64,000 nucleotides of DNA from Bradyrhizobium sp. SZCCT0153 (GTDB lineage Bacteria; Pseudomonadota; Alphaproteobacteria; Rhizobiales; Xanthobacteraceae): the NCBI RefSeq assembly GCF_018129995.1, contig NZ_JAFCKS010000004.1:496001-560000 (forward strand), read 5' to 3'. A program made the position numbers and the translations under genes. This document shows positions 1 to 9,069 of this stretch, one piece after another; position 1 is the stretch's first letter; each line of letters opens with the position of its first letter. The notes below the pieces were generated by a model that saw nothing but the letters and a program-made list of their open reading frames with translations, did no database searches and was not told where the DNA came from.

Positions 1-516
1 GCCCTGCAGCCGCACGCGGTCCCTGAGCGTCTCGACCAGTTTGGCGAGATAGTGATTGCCGAGCGTGGCGATCAGCTGAACGTGGAATCTGAGATCGGTA
101 TCAAGGAAGGCAATCAGATCGCCGGAATCCGCCGTCTGACGCGTGGCCTCCGCCAGTTGATGAAGTTCGTCGAGTTGTCCACCCGACAAGCCGCTCTGGG
201 CGATATCGCCGAGGCTCGGCACCTCCAGCAGCAGCCGGACAGCAAAGATATCGTTGAGTTCGTTGAGCGACAGCGACACCACGCGAAAGCCGCGATTGCG
301 CTCCGCTTCGAGCAGGCCTTCGCGCTCGAGATCGAGCAAGGCTTCCCGTACCGGTGTCGCCGACACGCCGAGTTCGGCCGCCAACCGCGGCACCGAGTAG
401 AGTTGATCCGGTTGCATCTGCCCGGTGATGACAAGCCCGCGGATCACCTGACGCGCCTGCTCGCGCAGGCTTGGCGCCGAAATCAGCCCTGCCGAGCCCT
501 TTTGCATCGTTTCCAT
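1..516 (-). CDS. GntR-family (FadR/FCD subfamily) transcriptional regulator, C-terminus cut by window edge
   Basis: The reading frame stays open from the ATG at 516 to base 1 (172 codons), so the C-terminus lies outside the window. Residues about 15-80 form a GntR winged helix (REQARQVIRGLVITGQM, then VPRLAAELGVSATPVREAL and LEREGLLE). The FCD ligand-binding helices follow, with the start of a metal-binding pattern (FLDTDLRFHVQLI). FCD regulators usually repress a neighbouring catabolic or uptake operon and are released by a small acid ligand. It is divergent from the hydrolase/ABC operon starting at 644, so local control of that operon is the natural inference. The ligand cannot be told from sequence. 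Confidence 0.9.
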   Translation of the reverse strand, partial: METMQKGSAGLISAPSLREQARQVIRGLVITGQMQPDQLYSVPRLAAELGVSATPVREALLDLEREGLLEAERNRGFRVVSLSLNELNDIFAVRLLLEVPSLGDIAQSGLSGGQLDELHQLAEATRQTADSGDLIAFLDTDLRFHVQLIATLGNHYLAKLVETLRDRVRLQG

Positions 517-555
517 GCATTCTCATTAGCACACTGGCTTAAAAATCCACAATAT

Positions 556-610
556 AAAGTGTGATGTGTGATATATTATAGCTTGACGAGCAAAGTGTGA
601 TGCGTGATAT
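556..610. promoter_or_regulatory. Tandem 19-bp operator-like repeat between GntR gene and ABC operon
   Basis: AAAGTGTGATGTGTGATAT (556-574) recurs as AAAGTGTGATGCGTGATAT (592-610), one mismatch, 36 bp start to start. The stretch is AT-rich compared with its surroundings and fills the divergent promoter region 517-643. The spacing is not a whole number of 10.5-bp turns (about 3.4). It is a good candidate binding site for the divergent GntR protein, by inference only. Confidence 0.6.
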
Positions 611-643
611 TTTACTCCAGAAGAAAAACCAGGGAGATAACAA

Positions 644-2065
644 ATGGCGGTAGATCGCATCCTCATGATCGTGTCCGACACTGTGCGGACGGACATGCTC
701 GGCTACAACGGTGGTGGGGTTAGAACTCCCAATCTCGACAAGCTTGCCGCCAAATCGATGGTGTTCGATCGCTACTATGCATCGAGCTTTCCGACCGTCC
801 CCGCGCGCTACGATTATCTGACCGGTAAGCCAGCCTTCGCCGGTGTCGGCTGGGGCGCGCTGCCGCGCGCGGATCGCTCGATCGCAACCACATTGACCGA
901 AGCGGGCTACACGACGCTCGGCGTGGTGGACACACCATTCTATCAGGTCAACGGCTACTCATATGACCGCGGATTCAATTTCTTCTACGACATGAAGTCC
1001 CAGCTGTTGGGAACGCCGCACTATTCGTCCTACAGCGCGCCCAACAAAACCAAGCGCCAGGGCGAAGGCAAGCTGCCGCAATGGCCGATCACCGGCAAGG
1101 TAAAGCCCGATCCGCGTACGGGCGAGATGGACTGTCCGGCGCCGCTCACCATGGTGCAGGCTGCCAAATCTCTGGAGCAAATCTACGAGGACAAGTTCTT
1201 CGCGCTGGTCGACACCTGGGATCCGCACGAGCCGTGGGATCCGCCGGCCTATTACGTCAGGCACTATCTTCCCGATTATGCCGGCGAGCGCGTGCACCCG
1301 CCCTATGGCGAATGCAAGAAGCACGGCATGACCGATCGCGACATCGCGGTGGCGCGCGCGCTCTATAGCGGCGAGCTCGAGCTCGTCGATCGCTGGATCG
1401 GGCATCTGCTCAATCAGCTCGCCTATCTCGGCATCGAGGACTCCACCGCCATCATCTTCGTCTCCGACCACGGTTTCCTGCTGGGAGAGCATGGGCTGAT
1501 GGGCAAGATGGTCCGCAGGGCGCCCGGCGAGGCGACGTGGATGCGCTCGCCGCTTTACGAGGAGATCGCGAAGGTGCCGCTGTTGATTCATGTGCCGGGC
1601 GCAAAGGCCGGTCGAACCAGCAAGCTTGCCTGCGCGCTCGATCTCGCGCCCACGATTTGCGACATGGCCGGCCTGCCGCGCCAGGCGGAGATGCAGGGGA
1701 TCTCGCTGCTGCCCGCAGTCCATGGCCAGCCGTTCGAAGGACGCGACCACGTGCTGACCGCGCTGCCGCTTGCCAATCCCGGCGATACGGTTGAAGTCGT
1801 CGACGATCTGATGCGGACGGTGGTCGAGTGGCAGCCCGTCACCATCACGACGGAGCAATGGTCGCTGCTCTACGCGACTCCGAACGATCCGGTCGAGCTC
1901 TATGATTTGCGCTCCGACCCGAAGCAAGCGACCAACGTGGCGGCAAAACATCCCGACGTCATCCGCTCTCTGCTGAAGTTGTATGCGGAAGACCTGCGAC
2001 GCGCCGGCGTCACCAGGAAATACAGCGATCCGCGCCTCGCCGCGTTGCTCGAACCCGCATCCTAG
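644..2065 (+). CDS. Sulfatase / alkaline-phosphatase-superfamily hydrolase with Thr at the nucleophile position
   Basis: This 473-residue protein follows a strong AGGGAG site. The sulfatase/phosphodiesterase fold is shown by the N-terminal metal motif (IVSDTVRTDMLGYNG, D12 and D17), a WDPHEPWD segment near 190-200, and the C-terminal metal motif VSDHGFLLGEHG (274-285). True sulfatases carry C/S-x-P-x-R, whose Cys or Ser becomes formylglycine. Here the equivalent is T51-V-P-A-R55, so a formylglycine sulfatase is unlikely. A Thr-nucleophile phosphodiesterase or phosphonate monoesterase-like activity fits better. No signal peptide is visible, so it is probably cytoplasmic. It is the first gene of the transporter operon and may act on the imported compound. 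Substrate unknown. Confidence 0.88.
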   Translation: MAVDRILMIVSDTVRTDMLGYNGGGVRTPNLDKLAAKSMVFDRYYASSFPTVPARYDYLTGKPAFAGVGWGALPRADRSIATTLTEAGYTTLGVVDTPFYQVNGYSYDRGFNFFYDMKSQLLGTPHYSSYSAPNKTKRQGEGKLPQWPITGKVKPDPRTGEMDCPAPLTMVQAAKSLEQIYEDKFFALVDTWDPHEPWDPPAYYVRHYLPDYAGERVHPPYGECKKHGMTDRDIAVARALYSGELELVDRWIGHLLNQLAYLGIEDSTAIIFVSDHGFLLGEHGLMGKMVRRAPGEATWMRSPLYEEIAKVPLLIHVPGAKAGRTSKLACALDLAPTICDMAGLPRQAEMQGISLLPAVHGQPFEGRDHVLTALPLANPGDTVEVVDDLMRTVVEWQPVTITTEQWSLLYATPNDPVELYDLRSDPKQATNVAAKHPDVIRSLLKLYAEDLRRAGVTRKYSDPRLAALLEPAS

Positions 2066-2183
2066 TTCGCATGAAGACGACGCATCAAAACAGGGATCCG
2101 GAGCGTCGGCTCTGATTCAATCAGAACCGACCATGCTCCAGGTCGTTACGGCGGCAAAACTCGATCGACTGGTGGAGGGAGAC

Positions 2184-3764
2184 ATGAGGGGCGACTTCAC
2201 GCGAAGGCAATTCCTCGGCTCCACCGCGACGGGGCTGGTTGCTCTCGGATACGGCGTAGGGGCGCCGTCGATGGCGGCGGAGGGCGAGGGGCCCACGCCG
2301 AAGCGAGGCGGCGTGCTGACGATCGGTCAGGACGAGAATCCGATCGGGCTCGACCCGCACAAGACGGCGGCGTTTTCGACCACGAACATCGCCGAGCATA
2401 TCTTTACCTGCCTGCTCAGGTGGGATGCGACTGTGAGCCGTGTCGAACCGGACCTCGCGGTTGCGTGGGAGAATCCGGATCCCCAGACATTCGTCTTCCA
2501 TCTGCGCGACGGCGTTAAATTCCACAATGGCGATGTGCTCACCAGCGACGACGTCAAGTTCACGTTCCAGCGCATGGTCGATCCCGCGACCCGCTCGCCG
2601 TGGGCCTCGATCTTCTCGGTGATCCGCGAAATCGAGACGCCGGATCCGCGGACCGTGGTGTTTCGTCTCGCCCATCCGTTCTCCCCCTTCCTCAACTATC
2701 TCGCCACGGTCAGATATACCGCGATTGTCAGCCGCGAGGATGTGAAGCGCCGCGGTGACCTCGTCACGGGCGGCGTCGGCACGGGGCCATTCATGCTGGA
2801 GGATTTCCGGCCGAACTCGCTGGTGCGGCTGAAGCGCAACGCGGACTATTACGAGCCCGGATTGCCTTATCTCGACGGCCTCGACTTCCGCATCATTCCC
2901 GACGAAGGCAGTCGCATGGCGGCGTTGCGGGCGGGCAGCGTTCAGCTGACCTGGCTGAGCCGCCCCGATTCGGCTGCGCAGATGCGCGATGTCGCAGATA
3001 TCGTGGCGCCCGAGCCTGAAGCCTATTCGCGGCTGATGCTGCTCGAATTCGATCAGCGCAAGCCACCCTTCAACGACGTTCGCGTTCGCCGCGCCTTCAG
3101 TCTCGCGCTGAACCGTGAGCTGATCGTCAAGGTGGTTTGGCGCGGCCGGGCTGGCCTCACGGCCGCGCTGCCGCCGATGCAAGCGCCTTTCGCGGTCCCG
3201 AGCGGCGAGGTGCCCGGCTTGCCCTATGCCAGGGAAGACGTGGCCGCGGCCAAGGCGCTGATGGCAGAGGCCGGCTATGTCGGCGGCTTCGAGACGATTT
3301 TTGCCGTCTCGCCGGCCAACTATGGCGACGTTCAGATTGCCCAGATCATTCAGCAGATGGTTGGCCGTGTCGGCATCAGGATCAAGATCCTGCAGAAGGA
3401 ATGGAGTAATCTCGTCACCGATTTCCAATCGACGGAATCTCCGATCTCGATGGCCGGCCTGGTTTGGGGACCCGATCCCGACACCAACATCTCGATCCGG
3501 CTGGACTCTCATTCCACGGTCAACCCGGGCAAGACGGCCGATCCCGTGCTGGACGATCTGCTCGCCAAGGCTCGCCAGAGCTACGACCAGGCCGAGCGTG
3601 TCAGCCACTATCGCGCGGTCCAGCAGCGCGTCGCCGAGATGGCTTACGTCATCACGCCCTGTGCCGCCGCGCTGCGATGGGAGATGTGGTCGACGAAGCT
3701 GCAGGGCTACCGCGCCTTGCCATCGACGCTGCGTGTCTATCTTCGGCAGTCCTGGTTGCAATAG
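2184..3764 (+). CDS. ABC transporter family 5 (peptide/opine type) substrate-binding protein, Tat-exported
   Basis: I chose the ATG at 2184 because GGAGGGAG precedes it and a twin-arginine signal follows at once (FTRRQFLGSTATGLVALGYG), with likely cleavage near AAEG. The 526-residue protein has family SBP_bac_5 features: KRGGVLTIGQDENPIGLDPHKT, the LRDGVKFHNGDVLTSDDVKFTFQRM signature, and VRRAFSLALNRELIVK. Tat export implies the protein folds before reaching the periplasm. It captures the ligand (di- or oligopeptide, opine or a related amide) for the permeases encoded next. An upstream in-frame extension reaches 1983 but overlaps the hydrolase gene and lacks a signal. Confidence 0.93.
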   Translation: MRGDFTRRQFLGSTATGLVALGYGVGAPSMAAEGEGPTPKRGGVLTIGQDENPIGLDPHKTAAFSTTNIAEHIFTCLLRWDATVSRVEPDLAVAWENPDPQTFVFHLRDGVKFHNGDVLTSDDVKFTFQRMVDPATRSPWASIFSVIREIETPDPRTVVFRLAHPFSPFLNYLATVRYTAIVSREDVKRRGDLVTGGVGTGPFMLEDFRPNSLVRLKRNADYYEPGLPYLDGLDFRIIPDEGSRMAALRAGSVQLTWLSRPDSAAQMRDVADIVAPEPEAYSRLMLLEFDQRKPPFNDVRVRRAFSLALNRELIVKVVWRGRAGLTAALPPMQAPFAVPSGEVPGLPYAREDVAAAKALMAEAGYVGGFETIFAVSPANYGDVQIAQIIQQMVGRVGIRIKILQKEWSNLVTDFQSTESPISMAGLVWGPDPDTNISIRLDSHSTVNPGKTADPVLDDLLAKARQSYDQAERVSHYRAVQQRVAEMAYVITPCAAALRWEMWSTKLQGYRALPSTLRVYLRQSWLQ

Positions 3765-3795
3765 GCGCAAGCGCAGGACTTGAATGGAGGTGTCG

Positions 3796-4749
3796 ATGCT
3801 CAGATATGCCGCGGGCCGCATCGTTCTCACCGTGCCGGTGCTATTCGGCGTGTCGCTGATGAGCTTCGCCATCATCCATTTGATCCCCGGCGATATCGTC
3901 AGCGTGCTGGCGGGCCCCACGGTGGCGCTCGACTCGGAAGCGGCCCAGAACATCCGCCACGCGCTGCATCTCGATCAGCCGCTGCCGGTCCAATACGGCA
4001 TCTGGCTGACCGGCACGCTGCGCGGCGATTTCGGCAACTCGTTGGTGATGGGGCTGCCGGTCGGCCCGCAGATCGCCTCGCACCTTCCGGTGACGCTGGT
4101 CCTGACCGCCCTGTCTCTGATTCTAGCGATCATGATCGGATTGCCAGGAGGCGTCGTCGCGGCGACGACCCGCGGCCGCTGGCCCGATCTCGCCATTCGC
4201 GGCGTTGCTCTGCTCGGCCTGTCGACGCCGCCATTCTTCGTCGGCGTGGCCGCGGTGTTGCTGCTTTCGATCTATCTGCCATCGTTCAAGACGCTGGGCG
4301 CCGTCGACCTCCATCACGATCCGCTCGGCGGACTTCAGACCTTGCTGCTGCCGGCTTTCGTGCTGTCGCTGGCGTCCGCCACGACGATCATGCGCTACAC
4401 GCGCGTCGCCATGCTGGAGGTGCTGGCGGAGCCTTACATGGCGACGGCGCGCGCCAAGGGTGCCGGTCGTCTCCGCGTGCTGATTCGGCATGGTCTTCGC
4501 AATGCCCTGTTGCCGGTGGTGACCGCGGTCGGCGTCACCGCGGCTCACCTCATCGCGGGCGCGGTCGTGGTCGAACAGGTGTTCGGCCTGCCCGGTATCG
4601 GACAGTTGATGCTCAACGCGATCTATCAGCGCGACTATACTCAGGTTCAGGCCACGGTGCTGGTGATCACCACGCTCGTGGTCCTGATCAATATCATGGT
4701 CGACCTCAGCTATTATTTACTCGATCCGAGGATTCAGCAGCATGGCTGA
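3796..4749 (+). CDS. ABC transporter permease, DppB/OppB type
   Basis: The ATG at 3796 sits 7 bases after GGAGGTG and gives a 317-residue protein starting LRYAAGRIVLTVPVLFGVSLMSF. That N-terminal TM segment followed by HLIPGD is typical of DppB-type permeases. A BPD_transp_1 domain follows, with the EAA-like cytoplasmic loop near EPYMATARAKGAGRLRVL that contacts the ATPases. About six membrane helices are visible. An in-frame ATG four codons earlier (3784) is less likely because its coding would contain the RBS. It overlaps the next permease gene by 8 bases, showing translational coupling. Confidence 0.93.
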   Translation: MLRYAAGRIVLTVPVLFGVSLMSFAIIHLIPGDIVSVLAGPTVALDSEAAQNIRHALHLDQPLPVQYGIWLTGTLRGDFGNSLVMGLPVGPQIASHLPVTLVLTALSLILAIMIGLPGGVVAATTRGRWPDLAIRGVALLGLSTPPFFVGVAAVLLLSIYLPSFKTLGAVDLHHDPLGGLQTLLLPAFVLSLASATTIMRYTRVAMLEVLAEPYMATARAKGAGRLRVLIRHGLRNALLPVVTAVGVTAAHLIAGAVVVEQVFGLPGIGQLMLNAIYQRDYTQVQATVLVITTLVVLINIMVDLSYYLLDPRIQQHG

Positions 4750-5650
4750 TGCGCATCCGACCGTGATCGACGTGCCGGACCAACCCGGTGTGCAGTTGAA
4801 CCGGCCGACGATCGCCGACGAATCCGATCTGGCTTCCTGGCGTTTCCGGCATTGCCTGAATCTGCCGCTCCTGATCGGTGCCGTGATCGTCCTGCTGTCG
4901 ATCGCCCTCGCGCTCACCGCGCCGTGGCTGACGTCGCACGATCCCCTGGAGATCGCCGACGCATCGCTCTCGCCGCCGTCAAGTCAATATCTGCTGGGTA
5001 CGGATCAACTCGGACGGGACGTCCTGACGCGGATCCTTTACGCAGCGCGCAGCTCGCTCGCGGCGGCCTGCCTGAGCGCTGCGCTGGCATTCGTATCAGG
5101 CACCATGATCGGTCTCCTTGCCGGATACTCCAGCGGGCTGCTGGATGCCTGCCTGATGCGCGTGCTCGACATTCTGCAGGCCTTTCCCGCTCTTTTGCTG
5201 GCCATTGCGCTGGTGGCCGCACTCGGGCCGAACCTGCCCAATCTCGTGTTCACCATGGGCCTGTTGTTCATGCCACGCTTCGCCCGTGTTGCGCGCGCCT
5301 CGACGCTGTCGGTGCGGGAGCGGGACTACATCACCGCTTCCATCGGGCTCGGCGTGTCGCGCGCGCGAACCCTGTGGCGGCACGTTCTGCCGAACATCGC
5401 GGCGCCCCTGATCGTCGAGGCGTCACTGACGGTGACGATCGCGATCCTGACCGAGGCCTCGCTGTCGTTTCTCGGGCTCGGCGTGCAGCCGCCCGATCCG
5501 ACCTGGGGCGGCATGATCGCCGAATCCACCTCGGTGATGGCGCTCGCGCCATGGCTCGCCCTTAGTCCGGGGCTTGCCATCGTGTTCGTCGTCGTCGGCT
5601 TCACGCTCATGGGCGATGGCTTGCGCGATGCTCTGGATCCAAGAGGTTGA
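4742..5650 (+). CDS. ABC transporter permease, DppC/OppC type
   Basis: This 302-residue second permease of the importer has a long cytoplasmic N-terminus (about 45 residues), then a TM helix and the OppC_N signature region LTSHDPLEIADASLSPPSSQYLLGTDQLGRDVLTR. The permease core carries the EAA loop (ERDYITASIGLGVSRARTLWRHVLPN). GLGVQPPDPTWGGMI near the C-terminus is typical of DppC. The start overlaps the DppB-type gene and the stop lies 3 bases before the amidase start, so it is an internal operon gene. Confidence 0.94.
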   Translation: MADAHPTVIDVPDQPGVQLNRPTIADESDLASWRFRHCLNLPLLIGAVIVLLSIALALTAPWLTSHDPLEIADASLSPPSSQYLLGTDQLGRDVLTRILYAARSSLAAACLSAALAFVSGTMIGLLAGYSSGLLDACLMRVLDILQAFPALLLAIALVAALGPNLPNLVFTMGLLFMPRFARVARASTLSVRERDYITASIGLGVSRARTLWRHVLPNIAAPLIVEASLTVTIAILTEASLSFLGLGVQPPDPTWGGMIAESTSVMALAPWLALSPGLAIVFVVVGFTLMGDGLRDALDPRG

Positions 5651-5653
5651 TCG

Positions 5654-7093
5654 ATGCTCGAAAAATTGAAGACTGATGCAATGCGCGATCGGCCCTCCGA
5701 TCTTCACTGGATGCCGGCTTGGCAGATCCGCGAAGCCATCGTCACACGGCGCCTGTCGGCGACCGAGGTCGCCTGTCATTTCATCGAAAGGATCGAGAAG
5801 CTCGATCGACGCCTCCACTCCTTCTTCACGGTGTCGGGGGAAGTGGCGCTGGGCCAGGCCAGGGCGATCGATCGGCGGATCGATCGCGGCGAGCCCGTCG
5901 GTGCGCTGGCGGGTGTGCCGGTGTCGATCAAGGATCAGTTCTTGACCAAGAGCATCCGTACCACCAGCGGATCTCGGATCTATGCCGACCATGTGCCGGA
6001 GGAGGATTCGCTACACGTCGCGCGCGTGAAGGCGGCCGATGGCGTGATCATCGGAAAGACTGCCACGCCTGAATTTGGGACGTTCTGGCGCACAACCGGC
6101 CGCGTCGCGCCGGAATGCGTCAATCCCTGGGATCCCCGACGCACGTCTGGGGGCTCAAGCGGAGGGGCGGCGGCAAGTGTCGCTGCCGGCTTCGGCCCGC
6201 TGGCGCTAGGGAGCGATTCGGGTGGATCGATCCGGCTGCCTTCGGCGATGTGCGGGGTGCTCGGCGTGTTGCCGAGCAACGGCAGGGTGCCACAGCACGG
6301 CTCGCTCGGATCCACCATGTTCCTTTGTAGCGCAGGCCCGATCAGCCGCGACGTGCGCGATGCGGCCACGTTGCTGCAGCTACTGGCGCAGCCGTCCGTC
6401 GACGATTCCCTGTGCCGGCTGGATGAGCCGCCCGACTATCTTTCCGGGCTCGATGACGGCATCGCGGGACTGCGGCTCGGATGGTGGGAGGATCAGAGCA
6501 TTTCGGGTCAGGTCGATGCCGCCGTGATCACCGCGATCAAGAAAGCTGCGTTTGGCCTCGGCTCGCTCGGTGCCAACATTGTCGATGATGCCGTGACGTT
6601 CGACACGCAGGGGGTGGACGAAGCCTGGCGGGTGCTCGACTTCGTCGATCGTTACGCCTCGCTCGGCGAGTCGCTCTATGCCGACCCGCTGGCACGGCGC
6701 AAGCTGACCCAGTATGCGCGCGAGCGATTTGCCTGGGCCAAGGGCGTGAACGGCGCCGATTATTCGCGCGCGGTGCTCCGGCGCGCCGCCTTCATCCGCT
6801 CGTTCGAGGCCGGCTTCCGCAGCTGTGATCTCGTGCTCTCGCCGACGCTCGGCTTCACCGCGCCGGTGATTGAATCCGTCGGTCCCGCCCAGCGCATCCC
6901 GGCGCTGGTCGCCTATACACTGGCTGTCAATTTCGCCGGCTTCACGTCCGTGACAATTCCCTGCGGCTTCGTCGATGGAATGCCGATCGGCCTGCAGGTG
7001 ATCGCACCGCCAAATCAGGAGGCGCTGGTGCTGCGCGCGGCCCGTGCCTTCGAGCTCGCTTGGCCGTGGGCCGGACGAAGGGCCGCGGTTTAG
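5654..7093 (+). CDS. Amidase-signature family hydrolase
   Basis: This 479-residue enzyme has the complete Ser-cisSer-Lys triad of the amidase signature family: Lys93 in VSIKDQ, cis-Ser at 169 in GGSSGGAA, and nucleophile Ser192 in SDSGGSIRLPS. GKTATPEFG is also typical. The family hydrolyses carboxamides, including indoleacetamide, aryl amides and peptide amides, to acid plus ammonia in the cytoplasm. Sitting between the permease and ATPase genes of one operon, it most likely cleaves the imported substrate or a product of it. This is a clue that the transported compound contains an amide. Confidence 0.93.
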   Translation: MLEKLKTDAMRDRPSDLHWMPAWQIREAIVTRRLSATEVACHFIERIEKLDRRLHSFFTVSGEVALGQARAIDRRIDRGEPVGALAGVPVSIKDQFLTKSIRTTSGSRIYADHVPEEDSLHVARVKAADGVIIGKTATPEFGTFWRTTGRVAPECVNPWDPRRTSGGSSGGAAASVAAGFGPLALGSDSGGSIRLPSAMCGVLGVLPSNGRVPQHGSLGSTMFLCSAGPISRDVRDAATLLQLLAQPSVDDSLCRLDEPPDYLSGLDDGIAGLRLGWWEDQSISGQVDAAVITAIKKAAFGLGSLGANIVDDAVTFDTQGVDEAWRVLDFVDRYASLGESLYADPLARRKLTQYARERFAWAKGVNGADYSRAVLRRAAFIRSFEAGFRSCDLVLSPTLGFTAPVIESVGPAQRIPALVAYTLAVNFAGFTSVTIPCGFVDGMPIGLQVIAPPNQEALVLRAARAFELAWPWAGRRAAV

Positions 7094-7105
7094 CGGAGCA
7101 GAATC

Positions 7106-8086
7106 ATGTCGCTGCTGCGCGTTGAAAATCTCCGAACGTATTTCGACACGCGATCCGGCGTGATGAAGGCCGTCGACGGAATCAATCTTGAGGTTCGCGA
7201 GGGCAGCACGCTTGGCATCGTCGGTGAATCCGGCAGCGGCAAGAGCGTCACCGCGCTTTCGATCATGCGTTTGATCGAGCGGCCGGGCCGCGTCCTGCCT
7301 GGTAGTCATATCTATTTCGAAGGCGTGGACCTCGCAGCGATTTCGGAACGGGAGCTCGAGGACATTCGCGGCAATCGCATCTCCATGGTGTTTCAGGAGC
7401 CGATGACTTCGCTGAACCCGGTCTATACGGTCGGCAACCAGATCATCGAAGCCATCAGGTTGCATCGTCGAGTGAGCGTGCGGGATGCTCGCGAGCGTGC
7501 GATCGAATTGCTGGAGCTCGTGGGAATTCCCTCGCCCGAGCGCCGCATCGACGCCTTTCCGCATGAGCTGTCCGGTGGCATGCGGCAGCGTGTCATGATC
7601 GCGATGGCGCTCGCTTGCGAGCCCAAGCTCCTGATCGCCGACGAACCGACGACTGCGCTCGACGTCACCATTCAGGCGCAGATTCTCGAATTGCTCAGGC
7701 AGTTGCGCGACAAGCTGGCTATGGCGGTGATCCTGATCACCCACGATCTCGGCGTCGTCGCAGAGATGTGCGATGATGTCGCGGTGATGTATGCAGGCGA
7801 GGTGGTGGAGCGAGGCTCCGTCGACGCCGTCTTCTGTGCTCCCCAGCACCCCTATACCGAGGCATTGCTGAGGTCGGTCCCACTGTTGGGAATGACACAG
7901 GCCGAGCCGCTCAACGTGATTCCCGGCATGGTTCCGAGCGCGCTCCACTGGCCGGTGGGCTGTCGGTTCGCGGCGCGTTGCGACTACGCATCCGACCATT
8001 GCCATCGTGAAGCGCCGGAATTAGTCGCAACCCGCGCGGGATATGCAGCCTGTTGGTTGCGCGGCAATGCACCGAGCAGCGAATAG
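7106..8086 (+). CDS. ABC transporter ATPase, DppD/OppD type
   Basis: This 326-residue ATPase has Walker A GESGSGKS, Q-loop FQEPMTSLNP, signature LSGGMRQR, Walker B LLIADEPTTALD and switch His in ITHDLG. The C-terminal oligopeptide extension contains Cys residues (CRFAARCDYASDHC), as in OppD/DppD-type proteins that bind an iron-sulfur cluster. A GC-rich RBS-poor leader precedes the ATG, which lies 12 bases after the amidase stop. It energises the peptide-type importer together with the next gene. Confidence 0.94.
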   Translation: MSLLRVENLRTYFDTRSGVMKAVDGINLEVREGSTLGIVGESGSGKSVTALSIMRLIERPGRVLPGSHIYFEGVDLAAISERELEDIRGNRISMVFQEPMTSLNPVYTVGNQIIEAIRLHRRVSVRDARERAIELLELVGIPSPERRIDAFPHELSGGMRQRVMIAMALACEPKLLIADEPTTALDVTIQAQILELLRQLRDKLAMAVILITHDLGVVAEMCDDVAVMYAGEVVERGSVDAVFCAPQHPYTEALLRSVPLLGMTQAEPLNVIPGMVPSALHWPVGCRFAARCDYASDHCHREAPELVATRAGYAACWLRGNAPSSE

Positions 8087-8100
8087 TGGGGAAGCGAGCT

Positions 8101-9069
8101 ATGCATGAGCCGTTGTTGAATGCTCGTGGCGTCAAGAAGTATTTTCCGATTCGCAGTGGGCTATTGGGACGCAATGTGGTCCAAGCGCGGGCGGTTGACG
8201 GTGTAGATCTCAGCGTCAGCTCTGGAGAGACACTCGGTCTGGTCGGCGAATCCGGTAGCGGAAAATCCACGCTCGGACAGATTTTAGTCGGCCTGATGAA
8301 GCCGAGCGCTGGCGAATTGTCGTTCGATGGCACACCGATCGCCGATCTGAAGGGATCTGAATTGCGACGTTCGCGCCGCCAGATGCAGTTCATCTTTCAG
8401 GATCCGAGAGGATCGCTCGACCCCCGCATGAAGATCCACGACATCATTGGGGAGGGCCTCGATGCTGCCCAGAGCATGGAGCGTCCCATGCGTGACAGGC
8501 TCATTGCAGAAATGCTGGACAGGGTGGGGCTGCGGCGGGAAGCTGCGCAGCGCTATCCTCACGAGCTGTCAGGTGGCCAGCGTCAGCGTGTCGGGATTGC
8601 AAGGGCGCTCGTACTTCGACCGAGACTTGTGGTTGCCGACGAGCCCGTTTCCGCACTCGACGTCTCGATCCAATCACAGGTGCTGAACCTGATGGTGGAA
8701 CTGAAGCGCGAGCTGCACCTGACTTACGTTTTCATCTCGCACAATCTCGCGGCGGTCAGCTATGTCAGCGATCGGATCGCGGTGATGTATCTTGGCAAGC
8801 TTGTTGAGCTCACATCTACCGAGCGGCTCTGCCGCGCGCCGCTTCATCCCTATACTCAGGCGCTGGTGTCGGCGGTGCCAGAGCCGATTCCGGGCCGCCA
8901 GCGACAGATCGTCGTATTGCGGGGGGACATTCCAAATCCGATCCAGCCTCCTTCCGGTTGCCGCTTTCGGACGCGCTGTCCACTGGCACAGCCGATTTGC
9001 GCGGAAAGAGAGCCGCAGCTGAAGGCGGTTGGAGTGGCAGATCATCTCGTTGCCTGCCATTTCGCATGA
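8101..9069 (+). CDS. ABC transporter ATPase, DppF/OppF type
   Basis: I chose the ATG at 8101 (MHEPLLNARGVKKYFPIRSG) because it matches the usual DppF N-terminus and follows GGGGAAG. An upstream in-frame codon at 8053 overlaps the DppD gene. The protein has 322 residues: Walker A GESGSGKST, Q-loop FQDPRGSLDPRM, signature LSGGQRQR, Walker B LVVADEPVSALDVS, His switch FISHNLA. The C-terminal Cys set CRFRTRCPLAQPIC is that of OppF-type subunits. It is the last gene of the operon. Its partner is the 7106 ATPase; the two form the heterodimer. Confidence 0.94.
   Translation: MHEPLLNARGVKKYFPIRSGLLGRNVVQARAVDGVDLSVSSGETLGLVGESGSGKSTLGQILVGLMKPSAGELSFDGTPIADLKGSELRRSRRQMQFIFQDPRGSLDPRMKIHDIIGEGLDAAQSMERPMRDRLIAEMLDRVGLRREAAQRYPHELSGGQRQRVGIARALVLRPRLVVADEPVSALDVSIQSQVLNLMVELKRELHLTYVFISHNLAAVSYVSDRIAVMYLGKLVELTSTERLCRAPLHPYTQALVSAVPEPIPGRQRQIVVLRGDIPNPIQPPSGCRFRTRCPLAQPICAEREPQLKAVGVADHLVACHFA

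Noticed and set aside
101..532. Minus-strand open frame of 143 codons
   Set aside because: It is a different frame over the GntR regulator; the true frame from 516 has clear GntR motifs and runs off the window edge.
2121..3953. Minus-strand open frame of 610 codons
   Set aside because: Antisense shadow of the solute-binding protein gene; His/Arg/Asp-rich with no motif, typical of GC-rich antisense frames.
6380..8005. Minus-strand open frame of 541 codons
   Set aside because: Antisense shadow of the amidase and ATPase genes, which have full catalytic motifs.
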